A DNA stretch of 64,000 bases from Bolinopsis microptera (Eukaryota > Ctenophora > Tentaculata > Lobata > Bolinopsidae), in contig NC_087080.1 in assembly GCF_026151205.1 (NCBI RefSeq), positions 5,808,797-5,872,796 on the forward strand. The letters run 5' to 3'. Each line of letters begins with the position of its first letter. Position 1 is the stretch's first letter. The notes under the pieces are model-generated. The model saw nothing but the letters and a program-made list of their open reading frames with translations, was not told the origin of the DNA and ran no database searches. Of the stretch, positions 10,996 through 25,200 are shown one piece after another. The position numbers were made by a program, and so were the translations under genes.

Positions 10996-13292
10996 TGGGT
11001 GGCCTTTCAAATAATCAAATATTGTATAATGTTCTGTTAGGATCTGTACTGTGGGGAGTTCCTATAAAATAGGATTCATGATCTTAAGTCAGAGCTCACT
11101 CTCGTTATGGTGCTAACAATATTCTGAATACAGTTAAACCCAGATTTACCATACTATTTGATTAAACCACTTTGATATCGGAATTAGTTGTAGTAAAGAT
11201 TTTTCATCAGTGACAAAAGTAAGCCCACAACTTCTCAAAATTGGTTCTAAAAAATTTGAGCATGCATTTCACACTGGCCAGGTTGGGAAAGTGTAACCCT
11301 CCGGATTGACACCTACCTGACCTTACTCCGAAAACTAATTGTTACACAGACATTTAGCTGCAGCAAATTACGCCACAACTATCCAGAAAAAAAGATCGTG
11401 TGTTAAGTTGTTGCATATTTTGCCTAATTTTGTGGATGAGTGTGATCTAATGAAAATGTTTTCTATGTACAGTAAATACCCGATTTACCGGCCCAATTTA
11501 TAGCAACCCCAATTTACTGGAGTCATTTCCTTTTCCAAATAGGGCTCAATAAACATTGTGTAAACAATCAGAACCCCTATTTACTGCAAACCCCGATTTA
11601 CTGAGGTTTAAGCCCACTGAGGCTTCAATTCCTTTCTCCCAAACTCTGCAGTAAATCAGGGAATTATTGTACTAAACAACTACAGTGACAAGCTATAATA
11701 TAATTAATATTTGCTTGATAAACCCAGTTGTATCACAAACAACACGTAATTAAGAAGCTTGTTCAAGTAATTAAATCGTTAATTAGTAGTAGCAGGGGTA
11801 GCACACTACAATCTAGACTCAAAATAATCTGAAAAGATTTGAATCTTCAAAGATCTTTTCGTCGTGTGGAATAACTTTGTTTAACTAACTGTAAGCAGAT
11901 AGTTAGACTCTGTTTGAACTTGAATCAGTAGATGTATACAAAAATCTAGAATTCCAGTGTTCGTTCTGGAGAGGGTTCATGAAACATATCAGTGATACAA
12001 ACGTTTATAGTAGCATCAGTATTAGCACTCGACAGCATTTATTTTGTTTCAATAACAATAAAAAACCTTCAGCTTCAGCTAGTTAGCTTGTTCAGAAGTA
12101 TTCCTTAGTGGATGAATTTATTTCACTATTAGATTTGATTAAAAAAGCTTGAACTGTAGCTTCAATGAAAAGTATGACCACAGCCTAGACAGCTGTATTA
12201 ATCTGGTCATGCTATTATAGCACACATAACTTGTTGGTGGTGTTGTAATTCTACAGCAGATGCTTTGGGGAAGGTTTGGACTTGCTAGAATTATAATGAT
12301 TAATAACATTTTCTTAATTGCAATACACATTTTTATCATAGGCTTAATCTTCCATGGTTTCATTTTGTCCCTTAACGCTTCCAAGGAAGTCCATACCTTG
12401 TGACGCGAGAAGTCAGTAAAACATAAATATCAGTCACAACAAAAATATCAATTTCATGCCAATATTATACACTAGGAAATTCTATACACCGGAAATCTTT
12501 GCAAAGAAAATTACTTTAAGGTTGCATACCAGTCATACTGCAAATAGACTGACCGTTGATGGGGCAAAGGGACACTCTTGCTATCGCTTTCGTGTGCACC
12601 ACAACAGCAACTATAATTTAGTGGGGTTTTGAGAATATGTGTCAGACTTAGGTTATGGGGTCATGAGTAGAAGAAGGGCAGTATCAAGAAGTCAAGAGAC
12701 AGTAGTATAATGGTATGACTGGTTGCATAAAGGCAAGGACTTCTGTTTCTCGAATCTCGATTCAATGTAATAATAATATGTTAACAAGTAGGAGTCTAAG
12801 AGTGATAGCTCACAACTGGGGAATATTTATGTACAACAGACCTGATATTTTAGGGGGCTGGTGGTGGATCATGGAGATAGATATTATAATTTTTTATAAA
12901 TTTTGATTCGATTAAAAAAACAAGGTCAAAGATTTTCTGTTTTCAAAATCGAATAAAGAATGTAAGTCTCAAATCCGGTCCTCTTAAGGATCTGTAGAAC
13001 ATATCCCCAAAGTTTCAGGGTGATAACTCAAAAACTGTAGAATATTTTTTCTCACCCTTGCGCCGGCCCCATTAATATAAAATCGTCGACCTCACATTAT
13101 CACATATTTTTACAACATATTATGGGGGTATTATCTCATTTTATCAATTTATTGATCACTTTAAACTCACTTTTACTTACATTCTCTAATCTCTAACTAA
13201 TACGACTGTTGTGAATTCAATAAAAGTAATCTTATCATTTGTGTATCTGTGTATTCTTGTATCCTGCTACAATACTTTTATTAGCAGGTAGG
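10996..13292. other. Intergenic stretch upstream of ODAD1
   Basis: Apart from the 200-bp element at 11470-11669 I see no gene or RNA. The last few hundred bases must contain the ODAD1 promoter. I looked for a TATA box and an RFX X-box there and found no convincing match. Confidence 0.4.
11470..11669. mobile_element. Tigger/pogo-like MITE, 200 bp
   Basis: The left end reads CAGTAAATACCCGATTTACC. The right end, reversed, reads CAATAATTCCCTGATTTACT. Both ends are flanked by the dinucleotide TA (11468-11469 and 11670-11671), as expected for Tc1/mariner-superfamily insertion. The phrase GATTTACTG recurs inside. No coding capacity. A possible second left end (CAGTTTAACCTCGATTTACC) lies at 13992. 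Confidence 0.65.
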
Positions 13293-16200
13293 ATGAATAG
13301 GCCTCACAGTAGACGATCAGATGGCTCAGAGGCAGAGCAGGAAAGGTTACATGAAGTCAACGAGCTCAGTAAGGAATTTTTAAAAACTTCTGTAAATTCA
13401 GAATATGATCGTGTCTTTTTCAACGCTATTCTCAGGATCATCATTTCCGAATTCCGGGTTTAGGGAATTTTCCAAATTCATCGATTTTTTTGGATCATCA
13501 CCATATTTAAAAGTCTTGTTGAATTCAAGTCAGTTTCGATATTTAAATTTTTCTTTTACAGAGATGGAATTAGCAAAGTTACAGCAATCCTACAGAACTA
13601 AAGCCAGTGGATCAAAATCATTCAGTGAAGAAGCTCAAAATGCAATCAGAAAACAAAAGTAAGATTAGGAACTGTCACCTCATTAAATCATTCCACTTTA
13701 TTATTATACTTGTTTATGATTTTATTGGCATGGCTGACTTTCTGGAATTTCTGGAAATGTATGCGGCAACAAATTTGTCGGAAAGCTTCATATTGCACAC
13801 GAAAAATTGATACATAAAGAAAACATAGGCTCGAATATGCACATCGTATCTAAAAGTAACCTTTTCAGACAGGCAATTCGTCAATTGCATAGGGAAGAGG
13901 AAGAGCTTCTAAAGGAACTCAATTTAGCAAGGAGCACACAAAATCAGCTCAAGGTGAGAAATCAACAAATTTTCAGTTAATTCTTTTAGTACAGTTTAAC
14001 CTCGATTTACCGTAAAATCCCGATATATCGTACCTCTTTCATTTCCCCCAAACATTTTTAAAATGTCTACAACATTAGCTTAATATCACTGAGACCCTGA
14101 TGTCAAGCAAGCTTGCCATTTGACAGGATCGCTATTTCCCCATTCTTACCTGAGTGCTTGTCAACTGTAAACCCTGATTGGGAACCAGTAAGGTGTTGTA
14201 ACGGCTTTGCATAGTTTTATATTATATTGGCATCTTGTAGCTAACAGATGATAAGCATACTTATATGTTTGGTTTTAAACTAATTCCTTACTTGACTAGT
14301 TTTCATTAATTTAGGACAAATCGACCGTGGGAAAACTGAGAACACTCAAAGACAAAGAGGGTATGCAAGTTACAAAAACATCTTATATTGATTATTAGAA
14401 TTTGAAAGAATAAATCATTAAATAATGTGTTCCAGTTCAATTTGTGTTCGTGAGTTGCTTAATAAGGTTCAAAACATTTCAGCGGAAAATATGGCAAAGA
14501 TTGAGGACGAAAAAGAAAAGATAAAGAATTTTGACCTTCAAATCAAGAAAATGGAAAAAGCAAAACGTGATCAGCATAAAAATATGGGCGGGTAATGAAG
14601 AATTACTTTGATTGAAAAATTTGATCGGGAAATTTTCTTTATTTCTGAATAATCGTTTGCAAAATATTTCGCCGTTAAATGTTAAAACATTAGGTGTTTA
14701 TGAGATTTAATAAAACTTTGATTCAAATTCCTAATCTGGTCCCTGACAAGCTTATCTTTTTAAAAATAAGAGATATGGTAATGTTTGCATTAGATTGGAT
14801 ATCTTTACCTCCCATCTTCACAAAATATTCAAAATTCTAATTGATAGAGGATATATAGCCGTGATAGACTGATTAAAGGCATTAAACGTTGTCTGAGGAA
14901 ATATGATAACGTTTTCAGGAAGTTCGGTATTCTAGATGACCATAACATTATTAAAGAACTCCCCTGATATCTTTTGATTTTATTGAAACAAGGGTACTAA
15001 CTCTGCTAAACTGAAAAAATTCTGAAACTTAGGTGAATAAGTGTACAACGTGCTAAACCGAAGTTCAGACTGACCAGTGAAAATGGGCGAGCGTACCAAT
15101 TGTCATTTTAATTAGAAGTTTTAGTCAGTGATTTATTATTGAAGCTTGTAATTACAATAACTAATGCTCCTTTTTTTTTATCTAGACACTTATTTTACTT
15201 CGGAGTATTCCAACAGCCATATTGTTACACAAGTGCAACCAGCCAATTACAGGAAGCCGAAGGATTTGTTTTTAGCCAGTGACGGTTAAGGTAGTGTGTA
15301 CCATACTTTCTTCGCCCGAGACTTTGCTGCAATGTGCAGCTCCTCATTTAACCCTCACACCCGATTTCTCGAGTATTCGGCTGAGTAGACCGGGGGGCTG
15401 CATAGACCACTCATGATCCTTAGCTGAATGTCAACGACACTCACCCCACGACCAGGCAGGCAGTGGGATTTGAACCCGCAACCTCACGATTGCAAAGCTG
15501 GCTAACCAACTGCGCTACCTGACCTATAAATACTTTAATTAATTGTTTGTTCCGTTATTCTTTTTCCTTCCTCTTTTCCTTGTCATCCCCTTTAGTTTTA
15601 AGATTCTTGCTATAAATGGCTACAGCTAACACTATTAATGCTAAGTACCAAACAACAAGTGGGAGGTGGATCGTTGGTACCATTAAATCGATTTAACACC
15701 GCAATTCCAGTCGCAAGCCTGGGACCACTACTAGCATAGTCACAACATCTACAAAGCTGCCATTATATAGCCTGACTGACAATTTTCTCGACTGACTGAC
15801 AATGTTTCTTCTTTTCCCCATTTAGAATACAAAGATTAGTACATTTTAGCTTATGATTAATATTATATTTTTACCTATAGTTTACCTAGATATAACATTG
15901 TCATTAGGAACATTTATATTAAAATTTAAATGTAATGTAACTAATATTCGAGCACTTTATGTAATATGTATGTAATTATTCTACTACTCTATTAGCATAA
16001 TAACATGATTAGATAACCAAAGCGAAAAGATAAATACCTTATCAGATGAAAACATAATCTACTCAAATTTTCAGTGTGCACATGAGTCAGCAAGTTCAAG
16101 TGGCAGCTAAAAAGCAGGTTGCAGTTTTAGAAAACAGACTGGACCAAGCGCTAAAGAGGTTTAACTCAATCTTGGCAGATAACAAGAAGAAGAGAGAACT

Positions 16201-19200
16201 CATTGATCATCTGCGGCAGGAAAAAGTCATCTTCGAGAACCTCTTCAAGAAGCTGGAAAAGGTTAGTATTATATGCTACCTGTAGTATATTTCAAAGATA
16301 AATTGATTGCTTAAAACTTTAATGAGGAATTGGCGGTTGGCCGGGAGAAAATTTTGGCACCTGGATATCAGTCGTTAAAAATCTTCTTACGTTGTTTTTG
16401 AACATAAGCTCTTACAATTTGTTCATGTTTTTTCATCCTTTTATTAACAATTCATCAATTTCAAGGAATTGGCTGACACTAAGAAGGATATCGCTATTAT
16501 TACTGAGGATAGTACAGCAGCATACGACCAACGGTGAATACCAAACACATACCGAATTTCCCTTATCCGTTCTGTTTCACTTTATTTTTTCCGTTCACCC
16601 TTTTATAAAAAGGCAATAGTGAAAGGTTACGAATGGACGTTTTTGCAGAAAAACGTAGATTTTGGAGATAGCAGTAGGTGGGTCTGAATATGTTGTCATA
16701 TGTCCTTACTTCCGTCCGTTACCATGACAACTAGCGCGCAGTGCAGCGCGCGAGTATTGCTTGCGGAGATGTGATGTATATAGCTAGCCTGTCAATGAAT
16801 GCGCGGCGCGAGTGTATTTTAATGTATACTATGCAATGTATAGTATTAGGTTATAAGCCCAATTTGTACGTGGTATGCGTAGTATAGTGTACTGATATGT
16901 ATCAATATTATTATTATGAAGTGAGCTGATTGGAGCTTATATTTATAGTTATAGTGAACGGAAATCTAGCGTCCACCAAAACGAAACAACGGGCGCAATT
17001 CTTGTTGAGCTCTTGGATTGAGAAAAGTGTTATTCGGAAAATCATTAAATGTGTATTATTTCAGCGATGAAGCTCAAGCAAAGATGCTGGCACTGAAAGA
17101 GAAATCAGACAAAGAGATGGTTCAATATAATATGGAACTGAAGAACATCAGAAGAACTTTGGAACACGATCGCAAGCTGAAAGAATTCATGACTGTCAAG
17201 GCTCAAGAACGTGAGATGGACGAAGAAAGTTTGGCTAGAAAACGGAAGAAGGATGCGGCAGAAAAAGCGGAGAAAGCTGAGGAAGCCATTACTGTAAGGA
17301 TGTTTCCTACCTTTCTATCGAAAATTGAAATTTTTATTCCTACATCTCCTTTTTTCAACCATGCACTCAATTTATTTCTAATCTTCAAAAAACAAATAAG
17401 CAGCAATTTATCATCAGACGTACGAGCAAGCGTTCGAGAAGATTAGAGAGGTCACATCGATACAAGATACTGATAAACTCGTCAAAAGATTTATTGAAGG
17501 TGTGTCGTATTTTATTAAAATCATTCCCTTATGACTTGTGCTTTGACAAAGTCGATGTGTTAGTTATGGACTGAGATGGCTAAAATTCTTCGTCGCGGGG
17601 GTAGATTACAAATGTTAAAATGTCTCGTCTTTCGCTTAATATCAACTGCAGATCGCTCTTCTTATGAGACTTATTGTGATCGTATTATAGGCCAGTTCTG
17701 GGCATTGATTCGATCTGAGTTCAATCAAAATCGCTGCTTTTTTACTACCTTTCCTAAATGCGACACTGGCAAAAGTAGCTTTTGAGTTTTAGCCTTTGTG
17801 TTTTGGGACGCGCGAAAACAATTTTGTGAACAAAAGTTTTGCGCGGGCTGGAAAATTTCCTGTTGCCATGGTAGCAAAAGCAAAGCCGCGCACCTGTTAC
17901 CATACAGTACTTGACCAATAAATAATATATAATGGCGATTTTGTGAATCGAAAAAAAAACATAAGCACTACTGCTCTCTAGACTCCACTTTCATGTGACT
18001 TGCTTAAACATGTTCTCGAGATGGCCTTGAGGGATTATTCCAAAACCTAACCCTCTAATCTGACGTCAACCCTTAACTCAATCCCTTACTGAAGCATATG
18101 CTAAAACCCTAACCCTAACGAGAACTTATACCAATTTAATTATCTAAACAGTTTTTGACCAATAGCAATGACTGTTGTTCTCAATAGGTCAAATTTTACT
18201 CTTTTCCTGATAAAAGTCATCGCCTCACAATATCTTTGACCTGCTTTTCTAGACATTTTATCAGATAACTTTTTAAAGAAAGTTTTTGCTTCTCTTCCCA
18301 TTCCACCTGTCGTTGATAGGACTATTGCATTGGTGTAAATGTATTGGTAAAATTGGTGTAAATGTTCCTCTTCAACGATCCTTTTGTAGTTCATGTTTTT
18401 CTTCTGTCTCTCATGGCTAGTGTGCATACTCATTGGAGAACCAAGATCCTTATTGGAAGGAGCTTGAGCATGAAATACTCTTACATCTAAAATTGTTCTT
18501 TCCAATGGGTTCCATACACTCCTAGCACTAACATCTAACCTAGCTCCATCTGCTTTGATGTCCCCTGCAGGAAGTTCTCTCCCGTTGACAGGAATGAGGA
18601 GAGGTTCAGTGGTAACATCTTTACAGCCAGCAGTTTCTAAGAGCTCTGCTAACACATATCTCAATGAATTGTGGCGAATAGATACATACCCACCCCTTTT
18701 GCATATTAATGAGTGATTTATTGAGTTGTCACTTCCACATACACATTTTCTTGCAACATCTTTTATTCCAAATTTGTACCTAAGGGCTAGGGCGTCTACA
18801 GCTGTTCTACTGTTCTACTGAAATGTCGCTCCCGCGATTTAGCGATATAAATCAATGATTTCAATTTTAATCGATTATATTAGTTAACCACATTTCAATT
18901 TCAGTTGAGGATCAAAACTTCGCTCTGTTCAACTATGTGAACGAATTGAACAACTCAATCGAGTCAATACAGGAGCAAATAAACACAGTAAGTTGTTTAT
19001 TCGTCTTTATTTTGAATGATCTTTAAATTGTAGGCGGAAGTTTCCACGATCCAAGTTGCTGAGTTAAGTTACTCAAAAACCCTGTTAATTTAAAAGTAGT
19101 CATGGATGCATGAAAACTATGTACTTCGATTTGTAGTGTTGTAATTAGTTTAAAACTAATTACAACGCTTCAAATCTATTACATCTATTGAGGTGATACT

Positions 19201-22200
19201 CCCTTGCGGATGGCTGTAAAAAGCCGAATCTAGTCCATAGTCGAGTCACAAGCGGATCACCTCGAAGTACATAGTTTTCATGCCTCCATGACTACTTGTA
19301 CAATTCATCAGATCATTATTCATTACTTTGGGGTGACTGTTATAGCTACTAACCAACATAACTACTAACGTCTATTTTTCTCACGACGTAATTATATCGC
19401 AAATCTGTTATGGGGGGAGAGAGAGCGAGAAAGGAAGAGTACGTGAGACACTTTAGTATCACATTTGGGTCACAAAATGATCAATTAAATCACTTACCAC
19501 CGGCCGATTTAAAAAACCTTAATCATTTGGCTTGGTCAGAGTTTTGTCGGCACTTAGCACTATACCGAAAAAACCAGCCCCGTAACTATTACCGTTTTCT
19601 TGATTAAGCCGTTCGGAAATTATACGCGAACGAACAGACAAACACGCATCTTGAGATTATTAGTATAGATAAGTTTTGTCCTGAAAGCAGCTGGCCAAAC
19701 TAATCTCTCTTGCTTGAATAGCTGTCTTGTGATAATTCTTATCTTGTTCAGTTCTGATCATGAAGTTCAGAATCGCGTAGGAAATTTATGAAAAAACGGT
19801 ATGATATTTGATTTTTGAAACACTAACTGAAACTACTTTCAAAAACTTATTATATACACTTGGACGATAGGCTTGGACGATGAAAGTAGCTTTCCTTTTG
19901 TTTCGCTATCACTTGGGAATCATCAAAAACAATTTTATTTGAAGAATATGGCAATAACAAATTGAAATTTTAAAAGTAAAATTGGGAATATACTTTATAA
20001 AACTACAAATACTCTTGAAATAAATAATAGCAATCAGCCCCCGAATCTATCTATAAATAAAGATTCAATTGTGTCAGATTTAAGAGTTAATCCATCCCTG
20101 ACAATCAATGTTGACACACTCCAACTTCGATTGGTTGTCTAGCCACATATCATGTGCCCACTGTGCACAAGAAATTCTTGTGCATGCGCAATGCGCTCGC
20201 CCGTTGTAAGGCACATGGAATGTGGTAATCACTTGTTTCATATATTGCTATTTTGCTCTTCATACATCATCTTCAAAGATACTTATCATCAAATTCAAAG
20301 CGATATTACAAACACTGGTCTCGTCGAATGTTCAAAATGGTACCAATTTTTATATTCAATCTGAGTCTATTTGAATTCGCCAGCTAGCTCCTCCTCTAAT
20401 GTAGGTTGTGGACACCCAGTATCAAGGACCGGTTGCAACCTCTGGGCCGCATCTGGGCACTGAGCCTCCTCCTCCCATCCCTCCATATGCGGATTCCTTG
20501 TGGGAATAGGATCATCGTGGTCCCAGAAGTCGTTGCTGCAGCGCATCACGTAAGCACCAGCCACGATACATTTAGGAGGCAAATCGTCTCTCTGCATCAG
20601 TCCCTCGCACTCGTCGTAAATACAGCTCTCGATCCAGGGGGCAGTGTCGTGACCTTGGTTGGTTTGACAGTTCTTTAACTTTTCAGTGTTGAATATTCGC
20701 TCGCATTCCGCCTTAGTTTCCTCGTATTTGTCTCCGCAAACTTCCTCGGGAGTTTTGGAAGGTTGGACTTCCTTGCATCTCCTCCTGGGGTCTATCTTCC
20801 AGCTTTCTCCAAACTCAAGTGGGTCGTCCGTCATTCCTAAGGGAGTAACTACGTAAGACGTTTTAGACTGGGTTTAGGTACTTCTTGAAGAAAAAACCTC
20901 AAGATTCATTTAGACGATCGAAAGATAACGGGTTTATATTTTCCAGAAATCATCCGAAGTTTTTGGATTGTGGGGATCTTAGAAATGTTACAAACCTCTT
21001 CTCCTCATCCTCATATCGTTGGCGGGATTTCCATCATTGTTGCCGCACATTCCACAGGTCCTCGTCCTCTGAGGGGTCTGAATCTGGACAGATACATAGC
21101 CGTCCCACTTTATCACCAACTTGTCCTCAACCATTTGATCCGGGTTTAGGGCCGATGGGGACCGATCCAGGACTGCACTTAGTTCTAAAACTGCTCCGTC
21201 GAAAAGAAGCGTGAAGTTGTTGTAGCGACCATTAACTGTGATCTTCTTGTTAGGGTGGTTCTTGGGGACTATTTTACCTCCGTTTTGGTTTACCAACCAA
21301 CCTCTCTGCAGTTCCAGTACCTCTGTAAGAGTTATAGTATATTAAACTGGTAGGACATCCCAGTTTACAAAAAGGTGATATTATTTCACAAATAGATTTC
21401 ATAAAAAAATATCGGGTATAATTATAAATAACGTTCAGTTGACCTAGCAATCATTTTAGGGATAACAGCTTGAGTCTTGACACTAACCAGAGTCGACATA
21501 AGCAGTAACAGTCTCCAAACAGGAGCCTCCAGTCTTGCCACAAGGTCTCATCCTGCCATACACGAACCACCTTCCCATCTCACAGTCCATAGCCAGCACG
21601 TTGTCACAAGTTCCCATGTAGCTGTATGGTCTCTGGTCATAGGTCAGGAAATGGGGATCTCCGAACACCTAGAGGGAGGTTGTTATTAGACTCGTTGCTA
21701 ATTGGACTGAGCAGTTGTTGATTGGTTGTTAATATACAAAGCAGTTTCTAATTATGATGCTTTAATACCAGTCAATGATTGAACAGGATAGTTTTCTCAT
21801 TGATCTGAGCGTTAATTTGAACTGAAATTGAATTATAATGAGCTGATTTCGGAATAGAATTTTAAAATATGTAGTAGAAACTCACGGCACAAGTCGACCT
21901 AGCAGGATCAGGTAATTCGTTATTAGCCAAATCCATTTCTGCTGTGGGGGTAGTATATTCTGTAGGTGTGGTGGCGGCTGGTGGGGTCGTTATCTCGTTA
22001 ACAAACACCATCGCCAGTCTCTTGCTGAAACGCAATACCGTTAACAAATCTAACTTTGTATGATCACTGTGTATAAATACATGACAACGGGTGTTGAATA
22101 AAGTGACGAAAGAGATCAAAGATAATAAAGATAAAACAAGTAGAAAAGGTAAAAGATCTAGAACTTACTTGACTTTGGCATTCATACAGTTAACAGCTTC

Positions 22201-25200
22201 ACAGACGTACTCTCCAGTATCTGCCTCGTTTACTGTCAGTGAAAAATCGTTACCCTCTCCAACCATGGTAGTCCCTCTGTACCATTTAACTGATGGAAGG
22301 TGGTTAGGTGGTTAGTGAAGAGCTGGTTATCCGTTATAATAGTACTTTTTATGCCTTCCCAAACTTACTGTGTTGTTATTACATATTTCATACGGTAAAA
22401 TGATTCTGCGTGGCTTGTTTAACTACTGTCCAAATTCCTTTATCTTCATTAACACAGCTCTCTAACGGACTTACTGTCTGGTTCAGGGAACCCAGTAGCA
22501 TGACAGGACATTACCAGCTCCTCTCCAGGTATCAGCTCTTTAACTCCGTACTCCTCTTCACCTTCCTGGATCTCAGGAGCCTCTATCCTTCCACAACGTC
22601 CACTGTTCATTATTGAGATAGCGAACTTATCGTTCTGACATGCATCTGTTTTCATCTGGGGAAAAACGGGGGTTTAAGGAACATGGTAAAATGTGTTAAA
22701 TTTTGGGATAGAACAGTTTATTTCCGTAAGATTGTGAATTTATATTGCTACCATTGTCTTGGTGTCAAAATATCCTGGTGGTATAACGTGTCGTGGTTTC
22801 TATTTTGGGACTGATATAGTTTTTAAAATGCCGCTCAAAATAAACGGACAAGATATACTGGCAGTTCCTCCTATAATACTGTAGTGCTATCTTATCTATC
22901 TTATCTATCTTGACGCTCACCTGGCACTCGTTGTACCACTCTTCACAGTAGTTGGAGCACACGTAGTCCTGTTTAAAGAGCTCATCGTACCCACAGTATT
23001 TGGGACACTCACACGTGTATCCTACGCCTGTATCGTAGTTTCCTTTGCAAGTCTGGGGAAAGGAGGATGTTAGTTTAGTAAGATGGGTTTAGTAAGGGGT
23101 TTACATCTTAATATAAAACACACGGTGATGTTTATGTGAATTTAAGAAAAGTTGTATGATCTAAGGAATATTATACGATCACCACATGGTGTCACATGGT
23201 GTTGATGATGACTATAACACCAACTAAGTCACACGGTGACAATAATCACCACTAACCTTTTCACCCGTGCACGTGGACCCAATACAAAGATCCTCAACAT
23301 GGAGGTAAGCATCATGTCTGACATAACCGTACTTATTGACTGCTTGACACGTGTACCAACCCTCGTTCGGGTAGTCCACATTGTTGATCGTGATGGAGTT
23401 TATTGTGGTCTGACTGAAACCGTTTCCTGTGGCGTCTACGAAGTTCTGCGGAGTGGGCGGGTTTAAACTGGTGACAGTTTTTAATAATTTAAGTCTCAGA
23501 GTAAAGAAAGGATGGTCAATTATTAGGATAATGTTTTTGACTTGTCTCTCAAACTCAAAGATAAAGTTAAGATTGTATTAGTCAGTGATACAGGATATAG
23601 ATTATAGATAATCTAGAAAGATAACGGTAGTGTATAAAGATTAACTCACATCAAGGTCAGGAATGGTAGTCTGGTCCTGCTTGGTGATGGTGATTTGGGG
23701 TGTGGTAGCCGCCATAGCTGTGCAGTCAAATCTGGCGGTGCCGCCTGGTGGCACTGTGATGTTCACAGGGGGCCCCGAGATTATTGGAGGTTTCTGAAGA
23801 TTTTGTTATTATAGCGAAACAATTTAATCTCATGGGACTGCAAAATGTTAAGACTGAAAATATTCAAAGGCTTAAATCGTCATTGTGATTGATGTGTACC
23901 ATTGCATCAGGATCCATTTTTGATTTGTTAGTTCTTAAAATTTGTCGACCTTGAATCTCTAAATTTGTCAAAAACTGGCGGGAATTTATATATTATCTGA
24001 ACTTAAAAATGGCCTTATTAAATTTCTTTGACAGACTGACAACTGATCACAATATTATGCAGAATAATCTCTGAACTGATAAAAAGAATTAACTTCTTCC
24101 TCCCCAAGATTTTCTAAGAATTACTGCGCAAGTCATTTAGTCACTCGCTATAGTAAACTTAAAACAACTAACGACTCGGCGGGAATTGATCGATTATTTG
24201 GCCGTTTTAAAATTACCTTATTAAATTTCCTTGACAGTCTGACAACTCAAAAAATTATATGAAATAATCTCTGAACTGATAAAAAGAATTAACTTCTTCC
24301 TCCCCAAGATTTTGTGAAATTACTGCGGACGTCGTTCAGTCACGCACGAGTAAACTTTAAACAACTAACAGCCCATGATTACCAATTACCCGTCCCAATC
24401 TAATAAAACAATTGATTTCTAATTTTCACAACGACTCGACTTAACAAATCTAAACCGGTGAGATAATTTAGAGTGCGGTGTTCTCAAACAAGTTTGAATC
24501 TGTGTCTGACCAAGTCTGGAAAATATACAGACAGCTGTTGTGAAGCCATATTGAGCTAGTAAAACAGGTCTGTGATGATTATTGGTGCAGTGGGGTGGTA
24601 GAAAGTGAAGTGGTCATGATGTGCCACACTCTTAATTTGATCTGTCCTCTTCCTCTGCAGGAATGTCAATCTCTTCAGAGAGAGAGAAACAGGGTGTTTC
24701 GCAAAACAGTCGAATGTCACCTAATATTCATATATTATGTCACGTACATAATATTCATATACAGGATATTGAGACTTTTCAGACTCAAATCTCAATACAT
24801 TAAAATTTTCACATAATCACGATGTTTATTGTAGCCGGCAGTAATGTAAAGCTAAATAGTGTAAGACTCAGATGGTATTCAATGTAGTCTACTAATATTG
24901 GCTGGGTACCCTGATTCTGGGTGTTTATAATCAGACTACCTGTGAACTGTGAAGGTCTAATTTTTTAAGAAGTACTAGACACCTGCTTCTCCAAAACAAC
25001 TTGATGCCAGTAGCTAGATCATTACCTGTAGATATGCCGTCCAAGAGTCTATTTAACTAAGGTAGACTCCCTAATCCCCCCCCCCCCCCCCCCAAGGAAG
25101 TGTGAAGCTTAACCAAGTTGCATGTAACGTACAAAATAGACACTGTGGAACACCATAGCACATGACTTGCAAAATACCCTGCCCAAAACAGATTAGCTGT

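Noticed and set aside
17867..17880. X-box-like GTTGCCATGGTAGC in ODAD1 intron 9
   Set aside because: One base off the consensus in a key position and inside repeat-like sequence 4.5 kb after the gene start.
18100..18120. Interstitial telomere sequence CCCTAACCCTAAC
   Set aside because: Only two units, and the same word occurs within the homologous repeat at 59,565-59,577, so it belongs to that element.
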